The notes beneath the pieces were generated by a model. The model did no database searches. It was not told the DNA's origin and saw only the letters and a program-made list of their open reading frames with translations. A stretch of 64,000 nucleotides of DNA from Capra hircus (lineage: Eukaryota > Chordata > Mammalia > Artiodactyla > Bovidae): NCBI RefSeq assembly GCF_001704415.2, contig NC_030817.1, positions 54,917,550-54,981,549 of the forward strand, read 5' to 3'. The position numbers and the translations under genes were made by a program. Positions 47,910 to 60,269 of this stretch are shown in pieces (position 1 is the stretch's first letter; the number at the start of each line of letters is the position of its first letter).

Positions 47910-49650
47910 GTTCAAACATAAATATGAAGATTAGTAAGCTTTTAAGTATGTATATGACTTTATACATATTTTGAAAGCTAGGATAATAATTTATTATTCT
48001 AAATGTATATGATACTCTCAAGAATTATTTAAATCCTGATGAAACAAGGAACAAAAATGGCAGTATATTCCATAAATATTTAGTACAGGGCAAAATGTAC
48101 ACAGACTATCTACATTAAAAATAAAAAGACAGCCTGGCAAAGACTAGTAAGACAACTTTTTCTAAAAAGCCCTACAAACGCAAGTCTACTTCATTGTAGT
48201 TTATAATTATTAAAGCATTTCACTTAACCGGTTACAGGCCATTCCCAAGAGATTATGAAATTGGAGGCAGAGAAAAGTAAAATACTTTGTCCAAGAACAG
48301 ACAGCTTGTCAGTAAAAGGTTCTCTGCTAGTGTAGTTCATGTCTCACTCTCTTTAATTACCTATGTCATCCAATCCATTCCCTTTGATAGAACAGAATAT
48401 AACTCAAAAGCAGAGTTGAAGAGACCTCAGATATAATGTGGGACAGGGAGTCTCTGGTATTTTGAGGTGAAAGAGACTTCAAGAAGTAATGCAGTCTTAC
48501 CCCTCATCTTTAGACAGAAACTTTTTAGACAAAGAATACATAATGCTTTCAATCCTGCTTACAAAGTGATTCTGCGGTCTCTTTTGGAGATGGATTCTAT
48601 TCTTTTGGTCATTTATAGGAAAGTCTATTCTTACCTGTTACTGCAAGAGCAAACACAGCATAACTCTAACTACATTAAGGCTTCTCCAAGGCGGAAAACG
48701 CCAGGCTTTTTCCCTTTACCTTTCCCGAAAATAAGTTCCATTCCCATCTTCATTATCTCTGTAGTTTTTCCATCAGAACTTTTTTTGTTTTCCCAAGTAC
48801 CACAGTAACTATACAGCTTGAACCAGGGACACAAACTGACCAGAGCTGAATACAGTGAGATTGTTAACCACATAAAGCTTGTCTGCCACAGTTTATTCAT
48901 CCATACAGTACACAGTTCCTGTCTAACTACAGCAACAGCCTACTTAATCTAGCATCTGTCTGCACGGCGGCATGAACTCAGCCTGGGGAGAGATGCAGGG
49001 AGGACTCACTAAATTCATACAGTGCTCATAAGTATCCTCAACCAAAAACCTTATTTTGCACACTGCTCTAGGCATTTGTTTATGACTTCAAAACACACCA
49101 GACCTAACTCCAGGAGAAGCACTGCTGGCTTAGTATACTTACTGGCAGCTTAACTGACTGCTGCCATAACGAACAGTCAATGACTTTAGCATGATAAAAG
49201 CACAGCAGTCTGGGGTCCTTTATTAAATGGACAAGGAATACTCCATCTCACTTTAGCCATGAAAATACTAATTTATTCACAGTCTAAAATAAAACACGAT
49301 ATTCACATAACAATTTTAAATGATGAAAAACAGTGAAATTATAAAATTATTCTATATACTTGGCCAAGAAAGGAAAAAGGAACCTTGTATGTTAGAAAAA
49401 TTGTCTTTTAAAAATGGCTGAATTTAAAAGGTTCAGTGCCTTTGAAAGATAACAATTTTAATAATCTAGAAAATTCCCTTATGTATCTGACTATATCAAT
49501 CCCCAGTGAAGACAGATAAGCAAAGCTGTTACTGAACAAGAATACCTTCCTATTTCACGGACCAGTCATCTGAGTATGACACCAGTTCCTTTTCTCTCTT
49601 AATTATTTTGGGATCTTACTATGCTGCATCCCTATTTTGCTTTTTCTCTC
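47910..49650. other. Intron between exons 8 and 9, no named feature
   Basis: Unique-looking intron upstream of exon 9 up to the BovB at 49667. No exon or repeat family recognised. Confidence 0.45.
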
Positions 49651-49666
49651 AAAGTATACTACCTCA

Positions 49667-51106
49667 GTTCAGAGCAGTTCATTGCAGTCACTCAGTCGTG
49701 TCCGACTCTTTGCGACCCGATGAACCGCAGCACACCGGGCCTCCCTGTCCATCACCAACTCCCGGAGTCCACTCAAACCCATGTCCATCGAGTCGGTGAT
49801 GCCATCCAACCATGTCATCCTCTGTCGTCCCCTGCCCTCGATCTTTCCCAGCATCAGGTGGCCAAAGTATTGGAGTTTCAGCTTCAACATCAGTCCTTCC
49901 AATGAACACCCAGGACTCATCTTTAACATGGACTGGTTGGATCTCCTTGCAGTCCAAGGGACTTTCAAGAGTCTTCTCCAACACCACAGTTCAATAGCAT
50001 CAATTCTTCTGCACTCAGCTTTCTTTATAGTCTAACTCTCACATCCATACATGATCACTGGAAAAACCACAGCCTTGACTAGACAGACCTTTGTTGACAA
50101 AGTAATGTCTCTGCTTTTTAACATGCCTTCTAGGTTGGTCATAACTTTCCTTCCAAGGAGTAAGCGTCTTGTAATTTCATGGCTGCAATCACCATCTGCA
50201 GTGATTTTGGAGCCCAAAAAATTAAAGTCAGCCACTGTTTCCACTGTTTCCCCATCAATTTGCCATGAAGTGATGGGACCAGATGCCATGATCTTCATTT
50301 TCTGAATGTTGAGCCTTAAGCCAACTTTTTCACTCTCCTCTTTCACGTTCATCAAGAGGCTCTTTAGTTTTTCTTCACTTTCTGCCATAAGAGTGGTGTC
50401 ATCTGCATATCTGATGTTATTGATATTTCTCCCAGTAATCTTGATTCCAGCCTGTGCTTCTTCCAGCCCAGTGTTTCTCACGATGTACTCTATATATAAG
50501 TTAAATAAGCAGGGTGACAATATACAGCCTTGACGTACTTCTTTTCCTATTTGGAACCAGTCTGTTGTTCCATGTCTAGTTCTAACTGCTGCTTCCTGAC
50601 CTGCATACAGGTTTCTCAAGAGGCAGGTCAGGTGGTCTGGTATTCCTATCTCTTTCAGAATTTTCCCAATTTATTGTGATCCACACAGTCAAAGGCTTTG
50701 GCATAGTCAATAAAGCAGAAATAGATGTTTTTCTGGAACTCTCTTGCTTTTTCAATGATCCAGCGGATGTTGGCAATTTGATCTCTGGTTCCTCTGCCTT
50801 TTCTAAAACCAGCTTGAACATCATGGAGTTCATGGTTCAGGTATTACTAAAGCCTGGCTTGGAGAATTTTGAGCATTACTTTACTAGTGTGTGAGATGAG
50901 TGCAATTATGCAGTAGTTTTGAGCATTCTTTGGCATTGCCTTTCTTTGGGATTGGAATGAAAACTGACCTTTTCTAGTCCTGTGGCCACTGCTGAGTTTT
51001 CCAAATTTGCTGACATACTGAGTGCAGCACTTTCACAGCATCAGCTTTTAGGATCTGAAATAGCTCAACTGGAATTCCATCACCTCCACTAGCTTTGTTC
51101 GTAGTG
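49667..51106 (-). mobile_element. BovB LINE, 5'-truncated, with 11-bp duplication
   Basis: Antisense, from the SITTNKASG region at its 5' edge to the BovB 3' end. It keeps a 195-codon open stretch (50619-50032) with LRNLYAGQEAAVRTRHG and RYADDTTLMAESEEK. atactacctca at 49656-49666 and 51107-51117 brackets it. Confidence 0.95.
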
Positions 51107-51402
51107 ATACTACCTCAATGCCCCTTGAATTGGGCATATTCAACTTTTACAAATAAAAGGCAAGCATGCATCATACAGGCAACAAGAGGTGGGCCCTCCC
51201 TTTAGAGTAATGAGCCCACTTCCTTCCCCTGGGAGCTTCAAGACAGTCTCAGCCCCTTCTGATCTTCCACAGTAAATAATACAGCATTGGATCAGTTCAC
51301 ACCACATTACACTGGACAATTAAAAAACCCACTAAATATAAATATGGCATTAACATCTAATTCTTCTCAACAATCAAAGCAAAAATCTCCATCAATTTAT
51401 AC

Positions 51403-51553
51403 CTTTGAAGTGGTCAGGTCTACTGGAAACGTCTTGTCTAACTCTCACAGCCTCCTGGGTAGACTGCGTAGGGCTTGGCTGTGAAGAAGCTTCTCCAAGA
51501 TTCTCTAGCAAAATTTTCATTAAAACTGTTAAGTCGTCTCTACTGAGAGCAAC
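51403..51553 (-). CDS. VPS13C: VPS13C window exon 8 (151 nt)
   Basis: Reads VALSRDDLTVLMKILLENLG and then a Ser/Gln/Pro-rich, probably disordered loop, ending in phase 1 (AAA G). Acceptor ttctag, donor gtataa. Confidence 0.95.
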
Positions 51554-52194
51554 CTAGAAACCAACAATAGGTTACTGTTAATATAAAACAATAAATGATG
51601 CAAAATATCTATGTCTTAACTTATGGTCTGTTAAATTAACTGTTCATCTAAAAACAAGCGAGTTGGGACCATAAATAGCAGGATGAAAGTATTTTATCTT
51701 GTATAGTATTAGACATTACTCCTATGTGTAAACACATTTTTGCCTTCACTCACATCCAAGTCCCTGCTTCCGCTACGCCCCTCCTGCTGCCTTAACTGTT
51801 ACTGTAACTCATTCTGTTCTGGACCTGTGTTCCTCTCCCCTCTCCCTAGCTCCTCATCTCCATTCTGCTTCTATCTCTTCTCATCCAGTACTGGCGTCCT
51901 CCTCCACGTTGTTTACTCTCCCCAAAACTCAAAATAGGAAGAATGCTATTCAGTTTCCAGTCTCCATCAAGAAGGAAAAAGATGTGCTCCTGCACATTTT
52001 ATTCTCAGTACATGCGTGTCTGCATATACTTAAATCATTTAACCTATCAAGATTATGCCTCCTAGAACAGTAACAAACGCATCTGCACAGAACTGTTAAA
52101 AGCCAAAACACAGGCCAAGATGAGCATCCTGCTAATCTCCAACCTTTATAAAAAGGGGATATGTGACAAAAAGAGAAAAAAAAAAGGCGAGAGA

Positions 52195-52335
52195 TTTTGA
52201 GTCAAGTAGATATGTGTCAACTATACCACTCTCAAGCTGTGCTGTTGGCTAAGTTTCTTTCTTAATCTTTAAAATAGGAATAATATCATCTTCCTCATCA
52301 GTGGCTGCAGAACAACATGAAGCTGCTAGAATAAA
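52195..52335 (+). repeat. MIR-like SINE, decayed
   Basis: caagctgtgctgttggctaa, tttcttaatctttaaaatag and gaataatatcatcttcctca follow the MIR core. Confidence 0.6.
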
Positions 52336-52412
52336 CAAAGATGCTACTGGCTGCTAGGACCCATTAAACCTTTTCATCCTTCCATCTTTTGTGCATTTCC
52401 CCTACACATATT

Positions 52413-52622
52413 GCAGCTTCCCTGGTGGCTCACAGGTAAAGAATTTGCCTGCCAATGCAGGAGATTCAGGTTCGATCCCTGGGTCAGGAAGATCCCCTGG
52501 AGAAGGAAATGGCAACCCAATCCAGTATTCTTGCCAGGGAAATCCCATGGACAGAGGAGCCAGATGGGCTACAATCCATAGGGTTGCAAGAGTCATACAC
52601 GACTTAGCAACTAAATAACAGT
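52413..52622 (+). mobile_element. Bov-tA SINE
   Basis: agcttccctggtggctcaca, ggttcgatccctgggtcagg, cagtattcttgccagggaaa, acttagcaactaaataacag. Confidence 0.94.
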
Positions 52623-53577
52623 GATAACCTACACCTAGCAATAGGGGTCCAAAAGGTCTTTTTGAAGTACCTAAAGCCAAATCCAAACAGGCGCATTCAC
52701 AGCACCTTTTCTTCTGAACACCACAGTATCCCATGCCCCTCAAATTGTGCCCCTATCACCAAGGACAACACCTGATTCCCAGCCTAAATGAAAGTGTGGC
52801 CATATTTTAGCATGAGATGACAACCAGGGATTTCTTATTTGCCCCAAGTCCCAGTCCTTAGAAAACAGCTATCACTTTAACTCCCCAGAACTTCTTTCTA
52901 TATTCATTCCCACTTGTGCTACCAACTGAGATATCAGAGCCTCCCGAAGAACAGCTAACTTCACCACCTCCTAGTACTGGAAAAGGATCCAGTGTTAGTT
53001 CTGGGATCTAATCTGAGCAAGGGAGAATTTGAGAGAACAGTACTATGTCCTAGAATAGAAAAGTCAATACTCTCAATAAACACATGCTCTTGTTTATGTA
53101 TTTATTCATACTGCGGACAGGGATCTCTCATTCCTACAACAAGCCTCAATTTTAACATCCTCACCAGTAGAACTCAGGTCCTTTGACCCTTCTTGCTTTA
53201 TCTTAGAACTAACTCTGAAATAGTCACAGATATCAAAACCCACTACACTACCGAATTTTCACTCATCTTCCACACATTTTGTTTAGTCACTCCCTCTTTC
53301 CCTATCTCGTACTGCTTGGCTTCAGCAGTTTCACACACAGGCACACAAGAATCCCAAGGTTCCCACACTTTGGTGACCATCTTTGACCAGTATCATCTCT
53401 TCCTGTGAGCCTACCTACAACCTGCTAACTACAATATTAAAAATACTCCTGTTTATATGCTTACCAATGAAACATACTCACCTACTGAAAATGTCTGCTT
53501 TTCTAATTAAAAGAGTGTTTCTATACAGTAAAAATACTATTGAAGGTGCTTTGGATGTGGTAGCTAAATATCACTTT

Positions 53578-53700
53578 ACAGGGACTTGCCTGGAGGTTCT
53601 ATACTTAAGATTCTATACTTCCAATGCAGGGGGCACAGATTCAGTCCTTGGCTGGGGAACTAGGATCCCACATGCCATGTAGCATGGTCAAAAAAATTTT
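53578..53700 (+). mobile_element. CHR-2 type SINE
   Basis: gggacttgcctggaggttct, tccaatgcagggggcacaga, ttggctggggaactaggatc, ccacatgccatgtagcatgg. Confidence 0.85.
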
Positions 53701-54004
53701 TTAATAAAATTTAAAATATCACTTTTCTTTTATAATTTACCTTAAAACTTGAACAGAATCTTCTAAAATTACTAATAATAATCTCAGTAGACTCCCTAGC
53801 TTTCAACCTCAGTTTCTTGCTAGCTTCACCAAATATCCAACTAATAAGAAATAAAGAAAAGTGTGAAAAATTACACCACCTTCATTTTCAGTTAACAAAG
53901 CATTCCCTTTTAAACATTTTATCACTTCTGATGTACACTAGAACTACACTGTGATCAATGATAAAAGTCTAGCTAGCGAGCAATTATTTTATACATAAAC
54001 CTAC

Positions 54005-54152
54005 CTGCATAGGTTTTAGTTTTCCTTTTATCTCCATTCCTGGAATTTGCACGTACCATGATGCTGCTAAATTTCGCTGTATGTATAAAAGCATGTTGAC
54101 TGGTTTTAAAATTTCAATGTCATGTTGTGGTGGGTCAGCCTGCAAAATTGTT
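54005..54152 (-). CDS. VPS13C: VPS13C window exon 7 (148 nt)
   Basis: Completes an Arg codon and reads DIEILKPVNMLLYIQRNL and NLAASWYVQIPGMEIKGK, ending KPMQ on a codon boundary. Paralogue VPS13A has the equivalent RNLCWEWYQEVPCFNV segment, so this is a conserved rod repeat. Confidence 0.96.
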
Positions 54153-55003
54153 CTGAAAGATGATTAAGAATTTATTTTATATTTCTAAAATATACTGATT
54201 TTAAAATGAAGACTATCATCATATGTGTACCAGTTTCCACACAGCATTTTTCCAAACACTAAAGGCTGCTATCAGAATTCTTTTAGAACATGCTTCTTGT
54301 CACAAATCAATCAGAATAAGTTTATAAAGTTTACATAAAAAAAGCCCATGCAATGCTTATTCCAAAGAAACAAACAGCTTGAGTATGACTACTACACTAT
54401 TTACCATCTTTCCCAAAGACTAATAATGGCTACTAACCAATGTCATACAAACAAATGTTACATCCTCTTAAAACATCTCTGAAGGACAAAGAAAGTGGTG
54501 CTGTACTAAGCCCTTAGGTTTATGCTATTAGTACTTCTCCAAACTCAAAAGGAAAAGCTCACCAAACCTAGAAGTTAAACAAGCATATTGTAATAGTCAT
54601 TTCTAGCCTGCCAGCCAACAAATATTTGAACCACCAAATAATTCATTCTTGTCATCCAACAGAGCCAACACTTTCCCATTTTGATTTGATTATCCATTAG
54701 ATATCTTACTGAGATTTCCTAAATGTGACATGCTTTGGAAATAAGAAAATAAATAAATATCTAAATTAAGTATTAACCATAATCTTATAATAGGAAATTT
54801 TTATAGATTAAAAAAACATATCACAAATTTAGTAAGACAAAGTATATATTCTATGAGGTCCATCACTATCAACCACTAACCAAAAACCAATGGTCAAAGT
54901 TTCATGATTAGAAGAAATAAGGAATATGAACTAAGAATCACTAGAGTATTTTACCCTGGCAATGATTCTATGAAAATTCTATTTCTAGTAAGTAATACAT
55001 GGT

Positions 55004-55208
55004 TGGGGCTTCCCTGGTGGCTCAGTGGTAAAGAATCCACCTAAAATGCAAGACATGCAGGTAACTCCTGGGTAGGGAAGATTCCCTGGAGAAAGAAATG
55101 GCAACCCACCCCAGTATTCTTGCCTGGGAAATCCCACGAAGAGAGGAGCCTGGCAGGCTATAGCCATGGGATGGAATAAGAGTCGGACACAATTTAGCAA
55201 CTAAACAA
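55004..55208 (+). mobile_element. Bov-tA SINE next to exon 6
   Basis: ggggcttccctggtggctca, ggcaacccaccccagtattc, ggagcctggcaggctatagc, acaatttagcaactaaacaa. Ends about 26 bp from the exon 6 boundary at 55235. Confidence 0.94.
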
Positions 55209-55234
55209 TATGTAATTGGATTATATATTTATAC

Positions 55235-55539
55235 CTGGACAGCTTTAGCTGAGTGAGTTGGATGTCCATTTTATCAATGACGGGGGGTAGCGAATGATGT
55301 CCCCTAGAAACTACATTAAATTGGTTTTCAACTGTGATTAAACCCAGATCTGCTATAATAGCATTAGGTGATACTGAAGACTGAGGAATGATAATAACTG
55401 GTGCTTTCAAGTTGATATCCATCAAAAGGCGGAAACTCTTTTCGGCCAAGTCTTTCATGCTGGAAGCAGCTCTTTCTGCAGCCTGGGCTGTAGCTGAGCT
55501 CAAAGCTTCTTTGGCAGTTTGAAAATTGTTGAGGAAGTT
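55235..55539 (-). CDS. VPS13C: VPS13C window exon 6 (305 nt)
   Basis: Starts NFLNNFQTAKEAL and contains AERAASSMKDLAEKSFRL, then KAPVIIIPQSSVSPNA, a motif shared with VPS13A (KAPVVVIPQ). It ends in phase 2. A Bov-tA SINE ends about 26 bp downstream of the donor (see 55004-55208), so the splice donor sits close to repeat sequence. Confidence 0.98.
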
Positions 55540-55849
55540 CTGTGGGAAAATACTGGTATTTAGAGTTTCCCCAAAAACAGGGATTTATTTCTTAAAGGAA
55601 AAACTTTAAAAAAGAGAAGCTAAATAAAAGAGGTGATGTAAAGGAGATGTTATTTATGACTGTGTACATGAAATAAAGTTTAGAAAGATACACTCTGAGA
55701 TATTAACATGAACAAGAGTCCCTTCATTTTATGTATTTCAGAATTATTTGTTTATTTACAAATTTTGGTAGCAATTCTTTTGTGTGGGTGTGAAAATAAC
55801 AATGTTTATTGAGGACTTAGTAAATGCTTTACATGTTTTTGTTTGTTTC

Positions 55850-55935
55850 ATATTTTAAAATTTTATTTATTTAAATTAGAGGCTAATTACAATATTGTGG
55901 TGGGTTCTGCCATACATCGACAGGAAACCTCCTTT
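55850..55935 (-). repeat. L1 3' tail fragment
   Basis: The reverse complement reads cgatgtatggcagaacccac, cacaatattgtaattagcct and AT-rich tail. Directly followed on the plus strand by a short tandem of ctcatttaaaacctccctttta-like units (55938-55985). Confidence 0.75.
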
Positions 55936-56751
55936 TCACTCATTTAAAACCTCCCTTTTACTCATTTAAAACCTCCCTTTTACTCATGAATGTTGGCCAT
56001 TTTAACCAAAATTTACATAAAAAGATGGAGAAGAAAGCTTTATGGCTCCCAAAGTAGCTTTGAATCTGTACCTCTAGGTCATAGGAATAAAGTCTATGAA
56101 ACTAAAGTTTAGAAACTAAGGTTTTGCCTGGTTATTTCTGAAGATTCTTTTCTTAAGTGTACTTCAACATGACTGTTTACAATCTTGCTATCACTAACAA
56201 GAATCAAAAATTATTTATTTAGAGTAAGATACCATTCATCTCAATTTCAACTAAAAACAGAAAGACTTTTCCCAATAGAGAAAAGAACTGGAAGCGTATT
56301 CTTGATGCACATCCATTAATAAAACAGATGGCTTATTTAGTTGCTTATTTAACTAACCCCCCTCCAAATAAATTACTTTTCAGAAAAATAAAACACGATG
56401 GTTTACACAGAAATGTGTGATTTGAAAGCTTTGATTAACAGTCCTGCTAAAAGAATGGCATAGGCAAATTAAACTCTTCACTCCATGAAACTTACGTGGA
56501 AATAAATAATTAAAAGAATTCTATGGCCTTGTTGATGCTAATTATAATCAAAGCTGTCAGTTCCAGTATTAGCCCTTCCAATGCCTAATGATCTCCTTAA
56601 AGCATTCTTTTAGCTAAACATCTTTTAAGGGTATCTCTCAAAACAACTAAAACTGAAAAGCTGTAACTGAAACATCAGAAAGTATTTTCAAACTATGTAA
56701 CTATGTTAAAGTTAAAGAATGATCCTTCATAGTTGGTTCAAACCAATGATA

Positions 56752-56845
56752 ACCTGGAAAATCCCATGGATGGAGGAGCCTGGTAGGCTACAGCCCACGG
56801 GGTCGCAAAGGGTCGGACATGACTGAGCAACTTCACTTCACTTAA
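56752..56845 (+). mobile_element. Partial BovA SINE
   Basis: Only the last part: ggaaaatcccatggatggag, ctggtaggctacagcccacg, gtcggacatgactgagcaac. Confidence 0.88.
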
Positions 56846-56988
56846 TGATAACTGTAATAATTATTCAGCATTTGGGAGTTTATCACACAACCCTATTTAG
56901 TAAAGATTTTGACTAGCTAGATTCAGATACACAGGCAAAGATATTTAGGCTTCAATAAGAAACAAATATATTTTTAAAATAAACTTAC

Positions 56989-57156
56989 CAAAAGAGACAT
57001 GAAGAATTTATGAACATATACAATCTGAATACAACCCACTTTGAGACTAAGTTTGCCATCTACTTTAGACATATCAGCATAGGCCTTTCCTTCTGTGGCA
57101 TCTGGATAAAGAGTCATTTCGAACCTAAAGACTTCATCTCCCAAAATAGAGACAGC
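56989..57156 (-). CDS. VPS13C: VPS13C window exon 5 (168 nt)
   Basis: Fifty-six full codons containing FRFEMTLYPDATEG, YADMSKVDGK and GCIQIVYVHKFFMSLL. The last stretch is a conserved strand of the VPS13 rod. Both ends are phase 0, acceptor ttctag, donor gtaagt. Confidence 0.97.
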
Positions 57157-57563
57157 CTAGAAGTATTAAATTAACTCATTATTACATCAAAAGAGTTGTA
57201 TCACTGTATTACAAGGTTTCTTATTACAGAGTCCTTGACATATAAAGAAGCATCATTTGTATCCAAGCTTCAACAAAATACTAGTTAAAAGCATTTAACT
57301 TGACAATAACATTTTCCTAAATCTATAAGAAAAAGGTTTATCAATGGAGATACTAATCACTTAATTGGTCAAAATAACTTTAACACATCATCTAGTCTAC
57401 ATACAATGGGATAGCAGACAATGACCATATTCATGGCCAATTCCCAACAAACTGCCTGACACATGAAAGATACTACATATACACTGAACAAATGACTAAA
57501 GACATCTCCAGACACAGAAAAACAAAAATAAATTTCAATACTGAAACATATTTTTTAAATTAC

Positions 57564-57667
57564 CTTTTTGTGAATGGATGTTAAATCAACATTTGTAACG
57601 ATGATATCCTTAAGTCTGGCAAACATGTCAGTCTGCTTTGGCCTCACAGAGACAGAGGCACCCATCC
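57564..57667 (-). CDS. VPS13C: VPS13C window exon 4 (104 nt)
   Basis: Reads SVRPKQTDMFARLKDII and ends in IHKK on a codon boundary. The KPKQTD-ARLKDII pattern is typical of this VPS13 segment. Acceptor caccag, donor gtaatt. Confidence 0.95.
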
Positions 57668-57805
57668 CTGGTGGGAAATACAACACTTTTAATCTAATCC
57701 GAATTCACAAATTCAGTGTTATTTAAATTCAATAATATACTACCAAGATAGAGAACAGAAAAACTGCTATTAGACATATGTAAAGTTACAACTTAGTTTT
57801 TAATA

Positions 57806-57936
57806 GCTTTTAAAAATTGTTCTGGCTGTGCCATGTGGCATGTTAGGTCTCAGTTCCCCAGCCAGGGGTCAAAGCAGCTCTCCCTGCACTGGAAGCGCAG
57901 AAGCTTAACCACTGGACCACCAGGGAAGCTCCAAAG
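57806..57936 (-). mobile_element. CHR-2 type SINE, antisense
   Basis: ttctggctgtgccatgtggc, gtctcagttccccagccagg, ggaccaccagggaagctcc. Confidence 0.86.
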
Positions 57937-58094
57937 GTAACAACTGCTACGTATGACATACCTAATAAATATTACAATATCTTTCAGTGCTAGAAGCATC
58001 TCACCCGTAACATCTGTGGAAATTTTAAAACAAAAGTAACCAAATTTCAAAGACAATTAATCACAAGTCTCCAAACACAAGTATCCTGGGCATT

Positions 58095-58367
58095 GCTGCT
58101 GCTGCTACGTCGCTTCAGTCGTGTCCGACTCTGTGCGACCCCAGAGACAGCAGCCCACCAGGCTCCCCCGTCCCTGGGATTCTCCAGGCAAGAACAATGG
58201 AGTGGGTTGCCATTTCCTTCTCCAATGCATGAAAGTGAAAAGTGAAAGTGAAGTCGCTCAGTCATGTCTGACTCTTCACAACCCCATGGACTGCAGCCTA
58301 CCAGGCTCCTCCGTCCATGGGATTTTCCAGGCAAGAGTACTAGAGTGGGGTGCCATTGCCTTCTCAG
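58095..58367 (-). mobile_element. BOV-A2 SINE (BovA dimer), with 11-bp duplication
   Basis: Two BovA units in tandem: one with gtcgcttcagtcgtgtccga, the second with aagtcgctcagtcatgtctg, joined by atgcatgaaagtgaaaagtg. tcctgggcatt at 58084-58094 and 58368-58378 flanks it. Only lightly diverged, hence probably young. Confidence 0.95.
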
Positions 58368-58764
58368 TCCTGGGCATTAGCATGAACAAAATCAGTCATT
58401 TAGGACAACACCTAACATATGTTGAACAGTCATTTTATAAACATTATATAATGAAAACTATTAATCTGAAAACTAAGAATAAATATAATTTGATGAATAA
58501 ATACTATTCTTTCTACAACAAACTTTATCTTAAACACAATTTCTCTCCAAAAAATGCTTGTCATTTTCATGATTTCTAAAGGTATGATTTTTAAAAACAC
58601 TTCTCAGAATGAATTGGAGAATGGCTACAGCTCAGCCCCAATAATGAACCTAGATCATTATTATGCTAATAAACAGATCCTTAGTAGTATTTGCTGAATG
58701 GAACTGATTTTTTAATCCCTGTTAACTGCTTATTATGTACATGACAGGCATCTTTCTTTATATA

Positions 58765-58920
58765 TGCATATATGCAAACTTAATCCTCACAACAATCCCA
58801 TGAATAATTATAACAATGTCCATTTTATAGAAGAGGAAACTCAGGCATGGAAACATAAAATAACTTGCTCAAGGTCAACCAGTAAGTTTTAGAGCCAAAA
58901 TTAGAACCTTGACAGGCTGT
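58765..58920 (-). repeat. MIR SINE, antisense
   Basis: aatcctcacaacaatcccat, tagaagaggaaactcaggca, ataacttgctcaaggtcaac, the reverse MIR core. Confidence 0.87.
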
Positions 58921-59342
58921 TCCTGAATCCATGGTATAATCTGAACTCATCTTTCTATCAGGCTGATGATGAGTAAAGTTTATAAAATTTCTTTTAGAAA
59001 CCTCTTTTACTGATGTTATATACACACAAAAGGCAAGGGCAATAGGACAATGACATTTTCCTTACTCAGTGAGATACTAAGTTTAAAATCATATTATTCT
59101 GAAAATGCAAACAGAACATGAGGCTAAATCTTAGACTTACTCTGAAAAAAATTTTTAAATATAAGAAACGTCTTATATCAGTCATGAATCATAACAAATT
59201 TACTTCTAACATTTCAAAGCATATCTCTGAAAAGTTTACAGGAGTCTTCAATATAAATAAACCCAAAGATGACTCATGATGATCTAAAGGGGTGGGATGG
59301 TGGTGACGGGAGGTTCAAGAGGGAGGGGATATATGTATACAT

Positions 59343-59541
59343 ATGGCTCAGATCGCAAAGAATCTGCTTGCCAATGCAAGAGACCCAGGTTCAATCCCTG
59401 AGTTGGAAACTTCCTCTGGAGAAGGAAATGGCAACCCACTCCAGTATTCTTGCCTGGGAAATCCCATGGACACAGGAGCCTGGCAGGCTACAGTCCAGGG
59501 GGTGGCAAAGAGTCTGATGTAACTAAGCAACTAACACACTC
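59343..59541 (+). mobile_element. Bov-tA SINE, head truncated
   Basis: atggctcagatcgcaaagaa, aggttcaatccctgagttgg, ccactccagtattcttgcct, aactaagcaactaacacact. Confidence 0.9.
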
Positions 59542-59567
59542 ACTTTTTCCAGCTCATTCACTTTTTT

Positions 59568-59906
59568 TTTTTCAATGACTGTGCTGGGTCTTCACTGCTG
59601 CATTCAGGCTCTTTTCTAGTTGCGCTGACCAGGGGCTACTCTTCTTTGCAATGCTAGAGCTTCTTTCTCATTGTAGTGGCTTCTCTTGTTGCACAGCACG
59701 GGCTCTGGAGTGCACAGGCTTCAGTAGTTCTGGTGCAAGGGCTCAGTAGTTGTGGTTCCCGGGCTCCAGAGTACAGGCTCAATAGTTGTGGTGCATGGCT
59801 TAGTTGCTCCACAGCCTGTGGTATCTTCCTGGAACAGGGGTTGAACCCCTGTCTCTTGCACTAGCAGGCTAATTCTTTACCACTGAGTCACCAGGGAAGC
59901 CTACTG
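59568..59906 (-). mobile_element. Long CHR-type SINE, antisense, with 12-bp duplication
   Basis: ctgtgctgggtcttcactgc, gtggcttctcttgttgcaca, ccactgagtcaccagggaag. attcactttttt at 59556-59567 and 59907-59918 flanks it, showing insertion into the L1 tail. Confidence 0.87.
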
Positions 59907-59990
59907 ATTCACTTTTTTGTACAGCAGAAACTAACACAACATTGTAAAGCAACTATACTCCAATAAAATATTTTTAAAATAAATAAATAG

Positions 59991-60209
59991 GGCTTCCCTG
60001 GTGGTTCAGCAGGAAAGAATCTGCCTGCAATGCAGGATATGTATGCAGGAAACATGGGTCTGATCCGTGGTTCGGGAAGATCCCCTAGAGAAAGAAATGG
60101 CAACCCACTCTAGTATTCTTGCCTGGGTAATCCCATGGACAGAGAAGCCTGGCAGGCTACAGTCCATGAGGTCTCTAAAGAGTCAGACGCAACTTAGCAA
60201 CTAAACAAT
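59991..60209 (+). mobile_element. Bov-tA SINE
   Basis: ggcttccctggtggttcagc, gtctgatccgtggttcggga, cactctagtattcttgcctg, gcaacttagcaactaaacaa. A short internal duplication (gcaggatatgtatgcaggaa) is present in the tRNA-like part. Confidence 0.92.
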
Positions 60210-60269
60210 AAATACATAGTGAAGTTTACCATTTAGAAAATAAATAAATGGAAAGTCATATCATGTTAA

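Larger units (their letters stand above)
59280..59989 (+). mobile_element. L1 3' end, broken up by a Bov-tA and a CHR SINE
   Basis: The L1 part starts gttcaagagggaggggatat and atgtatacatatggct at 59310-59346 and resumes at 59907 with attcacttttttgtacagca, acacaacattgtaaagcaac and actccaataaaatat. In other copies these pieces are contiguous. The Bov-tA (59343-59541) and the CHR (59568-59906) lie between them. Confidence 0.75.
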
